A stretch of 64,000 nt of DNA, from NCBI GenBank assembly GCA_905372155.1, contig CAJPNZ010000004.1, positions 3,602 through 67,601 of the forward strand, read 5' to 3'. The position numbers and the translations under genes are program-made. The notes under the pieces are model-generated. The model had not been told where the DNA came from. It searched no databases and saw only the letters and a program-made list of their open reading frames with translations. Positions 33,521 through 40,915 of this stretch are shown here, piece after piece; position 1 is the stretch's first letter; the number at the start of each line of letters is the position of its first letter. The stretch comes from Propionibacteriaceae bacterium. GTDB lineage: Bacteria; Actinomycetota; Actinomycetes; Propionibacteriales; Propionibacteriaceae.

Positions 33521-33853
33521 ATGTTGGCTTTGCTCGGACTTGCAGCCGGAATCATTATCGGACTGCTGGTCGAACCCGTCCTACCCGTGTTCCTCCAGCC
33601 GTATCTGCCCATCGCCATCGTGGCGGCGCTGGACGCCATCCTCGGAGGAACCCGCGCTTGGCTTGAGAGGACTTTCTCCGATCGGGTGTTCGTGGTCTCG
33701 TTCCTGTCCAACGTTCTCATCGCCGGGCTGATCGTTTTCGTGGGTGATCAGATCGGAGTCGGATCTCAGCTGTCCACCGGGGTCGTGGTGGTGCTCGGGA
33801 TACGTATCTTCAACAACGCAGCTGCCATCCGAAGGGCGGTGCTTCATGCCTGA
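33521..33853 (+). CDS. sbp: DUF1290 small basic protein (Sbp-like)
   Basis: A 110-residue membrane protein with three to four helices: MLALLGLAAGIIIGLLVEPVLP, PIAIVAALDAILGGTRAWLERTF, FLSNVLIAGLIVFVGDQIG and GVVVVLGIRIFNNAAAIRR. It matches the Sbp/DUF1290 family, found next to ftsA/ftsZ in Bacillus (sbp) and between two DUF881 genes in actinobacteria (Rv1824). ATG 33521 has GGAGGAG at 33511-33517. Its end overlaps the second DUF881 gene by 8 nt. Biochemical role unknown. Confidence 0.88.
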   Translation: MLALLGLAAGIIIGLLVEPVLPVFLQPYLPIAIVAALDAILGGTRAWLERTFSDRVFVVSFLSNVLIAGLIVFVGDQIGVGSQLSTGVVVVLGIRIFNNAAAIRRAVLHA

Positions 33854-34607
33854 GAAAACCCCACGGCGTGCCGCCGAGCAGACCGAAGCAGCGGAACCTG
33901 ACAAATTGTGGCGCGCCTTTCTGAAACCGGGTCGCGGTCAGTTGGTCGTCGGCGCAGTACTCTGCTTGGCAGCTCTTCTCGTTGTGTGGACCCTGCGTTC
34001 CCAGGCGTCACAGCCCGATTACTCCAATTTGCGTCGCACGGACCTGATTCAGCTGCTGGACAACCTCTCAGCCGAAACACGACGTTTGGAGTCCGAGGTA
34101 AGAGAGCTGACGACAACTCGTGAGGGGCTCGTCTCAGGAGCTGCGGGGGCCAAGGCGGCTGATGACGAGACCAGACATCGGATCGAACAGATGCGGATCG
34201 TCGCAGGAACGGTTCCGGCGACCGGGCCGGGTGTCCGGATAACAATTCAGGACCCTCAGGGAGCCATGTCCCCGGAGCTGCTGCTGGACGCGTTGGAGGA
34301 ACTGCGCGACGCCGGATCCGAAGTGATCGAGTTCAATGACGCAATACGCGTGGTGGCGAGCACCTGGATCGATCGTGATCCGGAAGGGCGTATCGTGGTG
34401 GATGGAACTACGCTGACCACGCCAATCGTCATCGAGGCCATAGGCGACCCCGCAACACTTGAGGCCGGGGCACGGTTCAGGGGAGGCCTGGTCAGCGAGG
34501 TGGAGGGCAGCAGGGTGCAGGGGCACGTCGAGATCAAGCAGATGACAGAGATTTCTGTTGACTCCGTCGTCTCCCCACGCGCGCCAGAATTCGCCAAACC
34601 AAATTAG
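33846..34607 (+). CDS. DUF881 family membrane-anchored protein (second copy)
   Basis: A 253-residue paralogue of the gene at 32748 with the same layout: cytoplasmic start (EKTPRRAAEQTEAAEPDKLW), TM helix (LVVGAVLCLAALLVVWTL), coiled coil (LLDNLSAETRRLESEVREL), DUF881 domain (GPGVRITIQDP, ALEELRDAGSEVIEFNDAIRV, PIVIEAIGDPATLEAG). Related to Rv1825. The two DUF881 proteins flank Sbp and may form a membrane complex (inference). The next gene in Mycobacterium would be gcvH; here it is missing and garA follows after its own promoter. Confidence 0.85.
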   Translation: MPEKTPRRAAEQTEAAEPDKLWRAFLKPGRGQLVVGAVLCLAALLVVWTLRSQASQPDYSNLRRTDLIQLLDNLSAETRRLESEVRELTTTREGLVSGAAGAKAADDETRHRIEQMRIVAGTVPATGPGVRITIQDPQGAMSPELLLDALEELRDAGSEVIEFNDAIRVVASTWIDRDPEGRIVVDGTTLTTPIVIEAIGDPATLEAGARFRGGLVSEVEGSRVQGHVEIKQMTEISVDSVVSPRAPEFAKPN

Positions 34608-34617
34608 CATGGCAGGC

Positions 34618-34645
34618 TTGTCAAACCGTTGTCCCTCGATAGGCT
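34618..34645 (+). promoter_or_regulatory. Promoter of the garA-ftsR unit
   Basis: TTGTCA (34618-34623) and TAGGCT (34640-34645), 16-nt spacer, between the second DUF881 gene and garA. The garA start is about 80 nt downstream. Confidence 0.6.
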
Positions 34646-34724
34646 GGGGGCAGCTTGGACGGCGATCAGTACGGAAAGGGGGCCACCGATGACGGGGGTC
34701 AGGAACCACCGCCAGGGGGATCTC

Positions 34725-35138
34725 ATGGATTCGAAGAACGACACCACCAGCGTTCTCGCGGCTCTCACGGACGAGCATCTGTCCGCCATCGGGGGGAGTC
34801 TATCGGCGAACGCGGCGGATTTGGCTCCCGGCAACGCGCTGATGATAGTCACCCGAGGCGGCGTGAAGGAGTCGCAGTTCCTGATCGACTCCGATGTGAC
34901 CACTCTAGGTCGGCACCCCGAATCCGACATCTTCCTGGACGACGTCACGGTTTCCCGTCATCATGCAAAACTTGTGCGAGCGGGTGGCCAGTTGATGTTG
35001 GAGGATCTGGGGAGCCTCAACGGCACATACGTCAACAGGGTCCTGATCGATGGTCGTGCCCAGCTGCGGCACGGCGACGAGATCCAGATCGGCAAGTACC
35101 GGGCAACGATCCTGTTGAGCGAGGCCGGGCGGAGCTGA
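34725..35138 (+). CDS. garA: GarA/OdhI-type FHA-domain regulator
   Basis: A 137-residue FHA protein that controls 2-oxoglutarate dehydrogenase and glutamate metabolism in Mycobacterium/Corynebacterium. The N-terminal phospho-site motif is present as DTTSV (residues 6-10; consensus ETTSV, target of PknB/PknG). The FHA core has TLGRHPESDIFLDDVTVSRHHA with the phosphothreonine-binding R, S and H, and LEDLGSLNGTYVNRV. ATG 34725 has AGGGGG five nt upstream; an in-frame ATG at 34689 is an alternative. The stop overlaps ftsR (TGATG). PknB/PknG are not in the window. Confidence 0.93.
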   Translation: MDSKNDTTSVLAALTDEHLSAIGGSLSANAADLAPGNALMIVTRGGVKESQFLIDSDVTTLGRHPESDIFLDDVTVSRHHAKLVRAGGQLMLEDLGSLNGTYVNRVLIDGRAQLRHGDEIQIGKYRATILLSEAGRS

Positions 35139-35830
35139 TGCCGGCCGCGCCGCGCACGATCGGTCAGGTTCTGGAGTCGATCCGGGGAGAGTTCCCCGAC
35201 ATCTCGGTCTCAAAGGTCAGATACCTGGAGAACGAAGGATTGATCTCCCCGGAGCGGGACCACCCCTCCGGCTACCGGCGCTTTTACCCGGCTGATGTCG
35301 AGCGGTTGCTCTTTGTGCTGCGTGCCCAACGTGACAGATATCTTCCTCTCAAGGTGATTCGCGAGGAGCTCGCCGCCATGGACAGAGGAGAGGTGCTTCC
35401 CGACACCACGGAATCGGCTGTGGTGACGGCACCTCAGACATCGGAGTCGCCGCGTAGACAGCCTCGGCAGGCAGGCGCTCAACGGCAGCTCTTCACACGC
35501 AGGGAACTCCTATCGGAATCAGGGTTGGGGGAGGCCGCTCTGATCGAGTTGGAGCGCCTGAAAGTGATCACGCACCGGAAAGGCACTCAACGGTACGGCA
35601 GGGAGATGCTGGCCTTGGCCGTGGCGGCGAAGCGTCTCGGCGACTACGGGGTCGAGCCCCGGCAGCTGAGGGTGCTTCAGCAATCCGCTTCCTTGGAAGC
35701 GGCCTTGGTGGAGCAGGCCATCAGCCAATACCAAGGACGCCAAGGAGTACCGAAGGAGGTTCTCCGTGAGGTCTACCGACTGGTGGTGAATGCGCACAGC
35801 GGCATGATGTTCTCGCAGTTGTTCGGTTGA
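35138..35830 (+). CDS. ftsR: FtsR-type MerR-family transcription regulator
   Basis: A 230-residue regulator. The N-terminal winged HTH is of MerR type (TIGQVLESIRGEFPDISVSKVRYLENEGLI, SPERDHPSGYRRF); a Pro/Ser-rich linker (about 85-120) is followed by a C-terminal helical domain (FTRRELLSESGLGEAALIELERLKVI, LREVYRLVVNAHSGMMFSQLFG). Homologues are Rv1828 of Mycobacterium and FtsR of Corynebacterium, which activates ftsZ. The gene is coupled to garA by TGATG. No metal-binding Cys is seen in the dimerisation region, so the ligand, if any, is unknown. Confidence 0.9.
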   Translation: MPAAPRTIGQVLESIRGEFPDISVSKVRYLENEGLISPERDHPSGYRRFYPADVERLLFVLRAQRDRYLPLKVIREELAAMDRGEVLPDTTESAVVTAPQTSESPRRQPRQAGAQRQLFTRRELLSESGLGEAALIELERLKVITHRKGTQRYGREMLALAVAAKRLGDYGVEPRQLRVLQQSASLEAALVEQAISQYQGRQGVPKEVLREVYRLVVNAHSGMMFSQLFG

Positions 35831-35851
35831 CCGGTCTCGTAAGCTGTGAAC

Positions 35852-36304
35852 ATGGTCGAGTTGTGTGTGGTTGGGATCCAAGCAAGCGATGACGGCCCTG
35901 TCCTCCTGCTGCGCGAGAATAATGGGGAACGGTTGCTGCCGATCTGGATCTCCGCCGTCGATGCCGCAGCCATTGCCGTTGCCCTGGAGGAGGAACAGTT
36001 CCCCAGGCCACTCACCCAGGACCTGCTGGCCGAGACCCTTGCGCAGCTTGCAGGTGGTTCCCGGCCGCGGCTGATGATCAAATTCATGGAGGACGGCGTG
36101 TTCCATGCAGAGATAGCGGTGGGGGACCTGACCTTCGATGCACGACCCAGCGATGTCGTGGCCGTCGCGATTAGGCGGGGCTGGATCGTCCACTGCACGG
36201 CCGAGCTGCTGGACAAGGTCGGCGTCTCCGACGAGATCGTCCATGTGGATGAGGTCGAGAGGTTCCGAGAATTCTTGGATCAGGTCCAGCCGGAGGATTT
36301 CTGA
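35852..36304 (+). CDS. DUF151 (bifunctional nuclease) family protein
   Basis: A 150-residue protein of the DUF151 family. Recognisable text: VELCVVGIQASDDGPVLLLRENNGERLLPIWISAVDAAAIA, then RPLTQDLLAETL, then GVFHAEIAVGD and ARPSDVVAVAIRRG. Plant members have reported RNase/DNase activity; bacterial function is not settled. Rv1829 is the syntenic gene. Leaderless start: TAAGCT (35840-35845) ends 6 nt before ATG 35852, with no ribosome site. The 171 nt after it, up to the MerR gene, hold only a TAGAAT (36364-36369) that may be a -10 box. Confidence 0.9.
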   Translation: MVELCVVGIQASDDGPVLLLRENNGERLLPIWISAVDAAAIAVALEEEQFPRPLTQDLLAETLAQLAGGSRPRLMIKFMEDGVFHAEIAVGDLTFDARPSDVVAVAIRRGWIVHCTAELLDKVGVSDEIVHVDEVERFREFLDQVQPEDF

Positions 36305-36475
36305 TCCCGGATTCCGCGCTCCGGGAGGAGGACCGGGCCAACCTTGAGCCTTGCTGGAGGGTTTAGAATCTACAGCAGTACCGGTGGGCGTGTCGTCCAC
36401 TGCCGGAGCACCCGGCGGTTAGCGTCAGTTGTGACGTAGAACCGGCGGTCGGTGAGAAAAGTAGGGGCTGACACA

Positions 36476-37036
36476 GTGGCTGATGGCATCAGGCATACCG
36501 GCGAGACACCGTTGCAGGGCACACTGTTCGACGGTGACTTCGCCTCTGTCTCCAAGGACCTGGGTTTTCGTGGCCCTGTCGCTCATCGGGTGGCTGGCAT
36601 CACCTACAGGCAGCTCGATTACTGGGCCCGAACCGGTCTCGTGGTGCCGGAGATCCGGGGAGCTTCGGGATCGGGAACGCAACGTCTGTACTCCTTCCGG
36701 GACATCCTGCTGCTGCGGGTCGTGAAGCGGTTTCTTGACGTCGGAATTTCGCTGCAGCAGATCCGAATCGCAATCGAGCACCTCCGGGCGCGCGGAGTCG
36801 AGGACCTGACAGAGCTCACGCTGGTCAGCGACGGGTTCAGCGTCTACGAGTGCACGACCGCCAATGAGCTGTTCGACCTCACCAAAGGAGGGCAGGGCAT
36901 GTTCCTGATCTCCGTCTCCAGTGTCTGGCAGGAGATCGAGGGAACACTCGGTGATCTCCCGAGCGAGCGGATCGCGCAGCAGAGCCTGCGTACGGAGAAC
37001 GAGCTCGAATCCCGCAGGAGGGCCAAAACCGGGTGA
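36476..37036 (+). CDS. MerR-family transcription regulator (Rv1830-like)
   Basis: A 186-residue regulator. HTH: GPVAHRVAGITYRQLDYWARTGLVVPEIRGASGSGTQRLYSFRDILLLRVVKRFLDVGISL. This is the Rv1830-type MerR with WYR-like R-Q-L-D-Y-W. The C-terminal part (VYECTTANELFDLTKGGQGMFLISV) is typical. GTG 36476 is chosen because AGGGG ends about 8 nt before; an upstream in-frame GTG at 36452 is an alternative. It ends the Rv1827-1830-like block. The YihY gene overlaps its stop (GTGA at 37033-37036). Confidence 0.87.
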   Translation: MADGIRHTGETPLQGTLFDGDFASVSKDLGFRGPVAHRVAGITYRQLDYWARTGLVVPEIRGASGSGTQRLYSFRDILLLRVVKRFLDVGISLQQIRIAIEHLRARGVEDLTELTLVSDGFSVYECTTANELFDLTKGGQGMFLISVSSVWQEIEGTLGDLPSERIAQQSLRTENELESRRRAKTG

Positions 37037-38073
37037 GAAAATTTCTCAAAAACCCCGCAGTCAAGCGTCTCACCACCATCAGTGAACGCTATAAGCGGCG
37101 CCATGGTCCGCAGCATGCTGCCGCAATCACCTATTTTTCGGTTCTAACTTTGGTTCCGGTGCTGATGCTGGCAGGAGCTGCAACCGGATTCACCTTGGCG
37201 GTGCTGCGTCCTGACTGGTTCCATCTTCTGTCTGACGGAATCGTGAATGCTCTTGGAAGTACGGACCTCGCCAAGAAAGCAGTTGACGTACTGCAAAATG
37301 CGATAAAAAACTGGTATGGTCTGGCTGGTACCGCCTTGATTGCCGCCGTCTACTCGGGCTCGAACTGGGTCGGGAACCTGCGGATTGGATTTTGCCGGAT
37401 GCTGCAAACCAATGAGCAAGAAACCGAAAGGGAACAAGGGGTACGAGGAGTCCTCAAGGAACTGGGCGGAAACCTGCTGGTGTTTCTCGGCTTGTTCGCC
37501 TGTCTGCTGCTCCCATCAGGAATCGCCGTCATCGGCACGACTTGGATTGGCTCAGCAGGGGTGATCGGCTGGCTGGCTCATCTGCTCCTCACCTTCTTGG
37601 TGAGCTGGCTACTGCTCGCCTTCCTCTTCTGCACCCTCCCGAGGAATCGGATCCGCTCCCACAGCTGGTTGCTGCCTTCCACGGTAGGTGCAGCTCTGGT
37701 CGCTCTGCTGCAACAGTTCGCGGGAGTACTGCTCGGTATTTTCACTTCCAATCCCACTGCCGTGGTTTTTGGGCCTGTGATCGTGGTCATGATTTTGTTC
37801 AACCTCCTGTCGACCATCTTGCTGCTCTGCGCAGCATGGGCTGGCGAGAGAATTGGAGTCGACTGTCCACTGGTTGATCCGCACAACCCGAAAACTGCGA
37901 ATCATCAAGCTGAGAAACTACCCGACCCAACCCCGGTGATACCGGTCGATGTGGCAGCGCAGGGGGTCCGGGCCGGAACAAGAATCGGTTACGGCATGGG
38001 GACGGTAACCGGTCTCGGCCTCGGGGCTGCGATGGCGGCCCTGCTGACGAGGTACCGCCATCGCGGCGACTGA
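37033..38073 (+). CDS. YihY/BrkB-family inner-membrane protein
   Basis: A 346-residue membrane protein with about six helices in the YihY/BrkB (UPF0761) fold. Signature near the N-terminus: HGPQHAAAITYFSVLTLVPVLMLAGA; later SGSNWVGNLRIGF, LPRNRIRSHSWLLPSTVGAALVALLQQFAG and NPTAVVFGPVIVVMILFNLLSTILLLCAAWAGERI. The C-terminal 70 residues are hydrophilic. It may be an alternate lipid or solute exporter; BrkB was once misread as RNase BN. Codon use is a little richer in A/T than its neighbours. GTGA-coupled to the MerR gene. It meets pfp tail-to-tail with no gap. Confidence 0.83.
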   Translation: MRKFLKNPAVKRLTTISERYKRRHGPQHAAAITYFSVLTLVPVLMLAGAATGFTLAVLRPDWFHLLSDGIVNALGSTDLAKKAVDVLQNAIKNWYGLAGTALIAAVYSGSNWVGNLRIGFCRMLQTNEQETEREQGVRGVLKELGGNLLVFLGLFACLLLPSGIAVIGTTWIGSAGVIGWLAHLLLTFLVSWLLLAFLFCTLPRNRIRSHSWLLPSTVGAALVALLQQFAGVLLGIFTSNPTAVVFGPVIVVMILFNLLSTILLLCAAWAGERIGVDCPLVDPHNPKTANHQAEKLPDPTPVIPVDVAAQGVRAGTRIGYGMGTVTGLGLGAAMAALLTRYRHRGD

Positions 38074-39294
38074 TCAGTGGGCTGCGGCGGCGACCGGAGT
38101 GGGCTGACCGATGGCGGCCACCAGCTCGGTGAACCAGGGCAGGGTGATGTCGAATGGCTTTCCGCCTTTGATGCGCTCGAAGGCGATCGCCGTCAGCTCG
38201 TCGTTGTTCTCCTCGTCCTGGCCGATGACGCCGGAGCGGCCCGCGAGGGCACAGTCGACGGCCAGGTCGGTGCACCGCTTGATGAGGGCCAGGTCCGCCT
38301 CGTTGGCGGCGGCCGACCGGGAGAAGTAACCCGACTTCTGGATCATGACCTTCTCGGCCCCCAGCTTCTCCGCGAACTTGTCCCCGAACCACTTCCCGGG
38401 GTTCACCTTGTCGAGTTTCACGTGACCGAAGGGGTCGCGCGGCACTTCCTCACCCGCCGCCTCCATCTCCGCGACGATGGCGTCCAGGCCCGCGCCCTCG
38501 GACAGGAAAATGGTGACGTTGCCAACCTCGTCCATCACCTTGTTGAGGCGCTCGGCCTCGGCGGTGATGTCGATGACCGCCTCGGGCACGTACACGGCGT
38601 GGACGTCCCACGCCTCGCGGGACAGGCCGATCCCGGGCAGCCATTCCTGCGCATCCAGCCACTTGCGGTACTCGGCGGCGGTGGCTGCGGTCAGCCAGCC
38701 GCAGTGGCGTCCCATGACCTCGTGCACGATGAGCATCCGGGAACCCGAATTGTGCTCGGCGACGATGTTCTTGGCGAAGATCGCTCCCTGCTCCGCGGCG
38801 GTCCAGGCGCCGAGCGACTGGCGGACCGGGATCACGTCATTGTCGATGGTCTTGGGCAGGCCGACCACGGTCAGCGGGTAGTCGTTGGTGGCGAGGAAGG
38901 CAGCCAGATCAGCGGCCGTGGTGTTGGTGTCGTCGCCACCGATGGTGTGGAGGACGTCCACGCCGTCCGCGACGAGACGGTCGGCGGCGACCTTGAGCGG
39001 ATCGGCACCCTCGGCGACCAGCCCGCGCTTGACGAGGTCCTTGACGTTGGTGAGCTTGACACGGGAGTTGCCGACAGGAGAACCGCCGAACAGGTGCAGC
39101 AGGTGTGCCTTCTCCCGGACGGTCTCGTCGACGACGAAGTAGTCACCTTGCAGAAGACCTTGGTAACCATGCTTGTACGCGATGATCTCCACATCAGGAG
39201 CCACCTCGGTATACCGCTGGACGAGACCACCAATGGCCGAGGACAGGCATGGCGCAAAACCGCCGGCCGTGAGAATGGCTACCTTCTTGACCAT
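38074..39294 (-). CDS. pfp: Pyrophosphate-dependent 6-phosphofructokinase
   Basis: Phosphorylates fructose-6-phosphate with PPi instead of ATP, reversibly, so it serves both glycolysis and gluconeogenesis. 406 residues. The PPi-type motif GGDD is at 119-122 (ATP enzymes have GGDGS). LPKTIDND (146-153) includes the Lys and catalytic Asp typical of PPi-PFK; MGRHCGW follows. Propionibacterium enzymes of this kind were among the first PPi-PFKs described. ATG 39292-39294 (MVKKVAIL) is preferred because AAAGGA lies six nt upstream; the ATG at 39300 is too close. A single gene divergent from the TadE-like pair. Confidence 0.93.
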   Translation of the reverse strand: MVKKVAILTAGGFAPCLSSAIGGLVQRYTEVAPDVEIIAYKHGYQGLLQGDYFVVDETVREKAHLLHLFGGSPVGNSRVKLTNVKDLVKRGLVAEGADPLKVAADRLVADGVDVLHTIGGDDTNTTAADLAAFLATNDYPLTVVGLPKTIDNDVIPVRQSLGAWTAAEQGAIFAKNIVAEHNSGSRMLIVHEVMGRHCGWLTAATAAEYRKWLDAQEWLPGIGLSREAWDVHAVYVPEAVIDITAEAERLNKVMDEVGNVTIFLSEGAGLDAIVAEMEAAGEEVPRDPFGHVKLDKVNPGKWFGDKFAEKLGAEKVMIQKSGYFSRSAAANEADLALIKRCTDLAVDCALAGRSGVIGQDEENNDELTAIAFERIKGGKPFDITLPWFTELVAAIGQPTPVAAAAH

Positions 39295-39388
39295 GAACAT
39301 TCCTTTCAGGATTGATTCTGGGACCTAGCCTAGCCGCCCGCACCCTTCGAGTGGCAGGATGGTTTGACAGTGATCCGGAAGGATGCAG

Positions 39389-39820
39389 ATGGTTCCCAAG
39401 GGGTCGGAGCGAGGAAGCTCCGTTGCGGTGGAGGCGGCGTTGGTGCTGCCCGTCGCGATGTTGCTCGTCGGTCTGGTGATCGTGATGGCCGGGCACGCCC
39501 TCGCGCAGCAGGCCGTTACCGCCGCCGCCACACGGGCGGCACGTGCGGCCTCGCTGGAACGGTCGCAGGCATCAGCGGAACGAGCGGCGCAGGACGCTGC
39601 TGTGACCGAGCTGGGCAACTCCCGCATCACCTGCACCGATGCACGAGTAGCCGTAGATGCCACGGGCTTGGCTGCTCCGGAAGGAACGACCGCCTCCGTG
39701 ACGGTGCGGCTCACCTGCCGGGCGGTGTTTCCGGTTTCCATGCCGGGTTTCCCGGACAGCAGATCATTGACGGGGGAGGGAACATCGCCCGTCGACACCT
39801 ACCGGAGCCGGAATGGCTAG
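39389..39820 (+). CDS. TadE-like pseudopilin/secreted protein (first)
   Basis: A 143-residue protein with a TadE/TadG-type N-terminus: short polar start (MVPKGSERGSS), then the hydrophobic segment VAVEAALVLPVAMLLVGLVIVMAG with the diagnostic Glu (V-E-A-A) at position 5 of the helix. The rest is a small extracytoplasmic domain (TRAARAASLERSQASAERAAQDAA) with two Cys (ITCTDA, LTCRAV) that may form a disulfide. GGAAGG precedes ATG 39389 by six nt. TadE proteins normally accompany tadA/B/C; none are present here. Confidence 0.75.
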   Translation: MVPKGSERGSSVAVEAALVLPVAMLLVGLVIVMAGHALAQQAVTAAATRAARAASLERSQASAERAAQDAAVTELGNSRITCTDARVAVDATGLAAPEGTTASVTVRLTCRAVFPVSMPGFPDSRSLTGEGTSPVDTYRSRNG

Positions 39821-40193
39821 GTCCTCAGACCCCTGCCGGGACCAGCGGGGCCTGAGCGGCAGCGTCCAGGTTACCCTGCTGCTGCCGCTCGCGATGCTGG
39901 TGCTGCTGGCCGCGCTCCAGTGGTCATTGTTGTTGTGGGCGGAATCGACGGCCATGGCGGCCGCCCAGGACTCGGCCCGGGCCGCCGCCGTCCTGGGAGG
40001 CTCCATCGAGGACGGCCGGGAGGCCGGGAGACGGGCCATCTTCAACACGGCCATCAGCGATGTCACGGTGAAGGTTGACCGCGCATCCACACTCACCATC
40101 GCCGTCGTCGAGGGAGCCGCCATACGGGTGCTTCCCTTGGTGAACGTCACCGTGCGCCAGGAGGCCAGGATTCCGACCGAACGAACCCGGTGA
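39813..40193 (+). CDS. TadE-like pseudopilin/secreted protein (second)
   Basis: A 126-residue paralogue in overlap (8 nt) with the first. N-terminus RSSDPCRDQRGLSGSVQVTLLLPLAMLVLLAALQ carries a G-S-x-x-V-x helix but Gln at the Glu position, so it is a variant TadE helix. Then WAESTAMAAAQDSARAAAVLGGS, as in TadE/TadG pseudopilins. No ATPase or prepilin peptidase gene is near; the pair may use a tad system elsewhere in the genome (inference). The 100 nt that follow contain no gene. Confidence 0.68.
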   Translation: MARSSDPCRDQRGLSGSVQVTLLLPLAMLVLLAALQWSLLLWAESTAMAAAQDSARAAAVLGGSIEDGREAGRRAIFNTAISDVTVKVDRASTLTIAVVEGAAIRVLPLVNVTVRQEARIPTERTR

Positions 40194-40294
40194 CGGGTGA
40201 CCCCTCTTCCCGCCGGATGAGGTTCCCGGGCAGCGAACCGGGTGGGGAGTCATCGCACGGTTCCCGGATTTGCCCGGCGAGTTAGGGTGAATCC

Positions 40295-40915
40295 GTGGCC
40301 CAGTACTACGACGTGCATCCTGAGAACCCGCAGCCCCGCACCCTCAACCAGATGGTGCGGATCCTCGAGGAGGGTGGGTTGATCGCCTACCCCACCGATT
40401 CCTGCTACGCGCTCGGTTGCGCCCTCGGCAACGGATCGGGAATCGAACGCATCCGGCGGATCCGGCAGCTGGGGGACAGGCACCATTTCACCCTGGTGAT
40501 CTCCGAGTTCGCCCAGCTCGGGGCCTTCGTGGAGATGGACAACTGGGTTTTCCGCGCGGTCAAGGCGGCAACCCCGGGGCCGTACACCTTCATCCTGAAG
40601 GCCACCCGCGAGGTGCCGAAGATGATGCAGCACCCGAGGAAACGCACGATCGGCGTGCGGATCCCTAATCACCGCACCACCCTCGCCCTCCTCGACGCGG
40701 TCGGTTCACCTCTGGTCAGCTCCACCCTGCTGCTTCCGGATCACCCCGAGCCGCTCGTGGAGGGGTGGACCATCAAGGAGCTGCTGGACCACGAACTGGA
40801 CGCGGTCCTGGACTCCGGTGACTGCGGGTTGACCCCGACGACCGTCGTGGATCTCAGCGGTGACGAACCGGAGGTCGTGCGGGTCGGGGCGGGCGATCCC
40901 AGCCCCTTCGAATGA
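40295..40915 (+). CDS. yciO: YciO-type Sua5/YrdC family protein
   Basis: A 206-residue YrdC-domain protein. The text follows E. coli YciO closely: QYYDVHPENPQPRTLNQ, GGLIAYPTDSCYALGCALG, RIRRIRQLGDRHHFTL, AATPGPYTFILKATREVP, RKRTIGVRIPNH and PTTVVDLSGDEPEVVR. YrdC/Sua5 make threonylcarbamoyl-AMP for tRNA t6A; YciO is a paralogue with debated activity. GTG 40295 is leaderless-type (TAGGGT at 40283-40288, 6 nt away). It meets the amidohydrolase gene tail-to-tail at 40915/40916. Confidence 0.9.
   Translation: MAQYYDVHPENPQPRTLNQMVRILEEGGLIAYPTDSCYALGCALGNGSGIERIRRIRQLGDRHHFTLVISEFAQLGAFVEMDNWVFRAVKAATPGPYTFILKATREVPKMMQHPRKRTIGVRIPNHRTTLALLDAVGSPLVSSTLLLPDHPEPLVEGWTIKELLDHELDAVLDSGDCGLTPTTVVDLSGDEPEVVRVGAGDPSPFE

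Noticed and set aside
38077..39315. A 412-codon plus-strand frame opposite pfp
   Set aside because: Exact antisense of the conserved PPi-PFK gene, no family resemblance.
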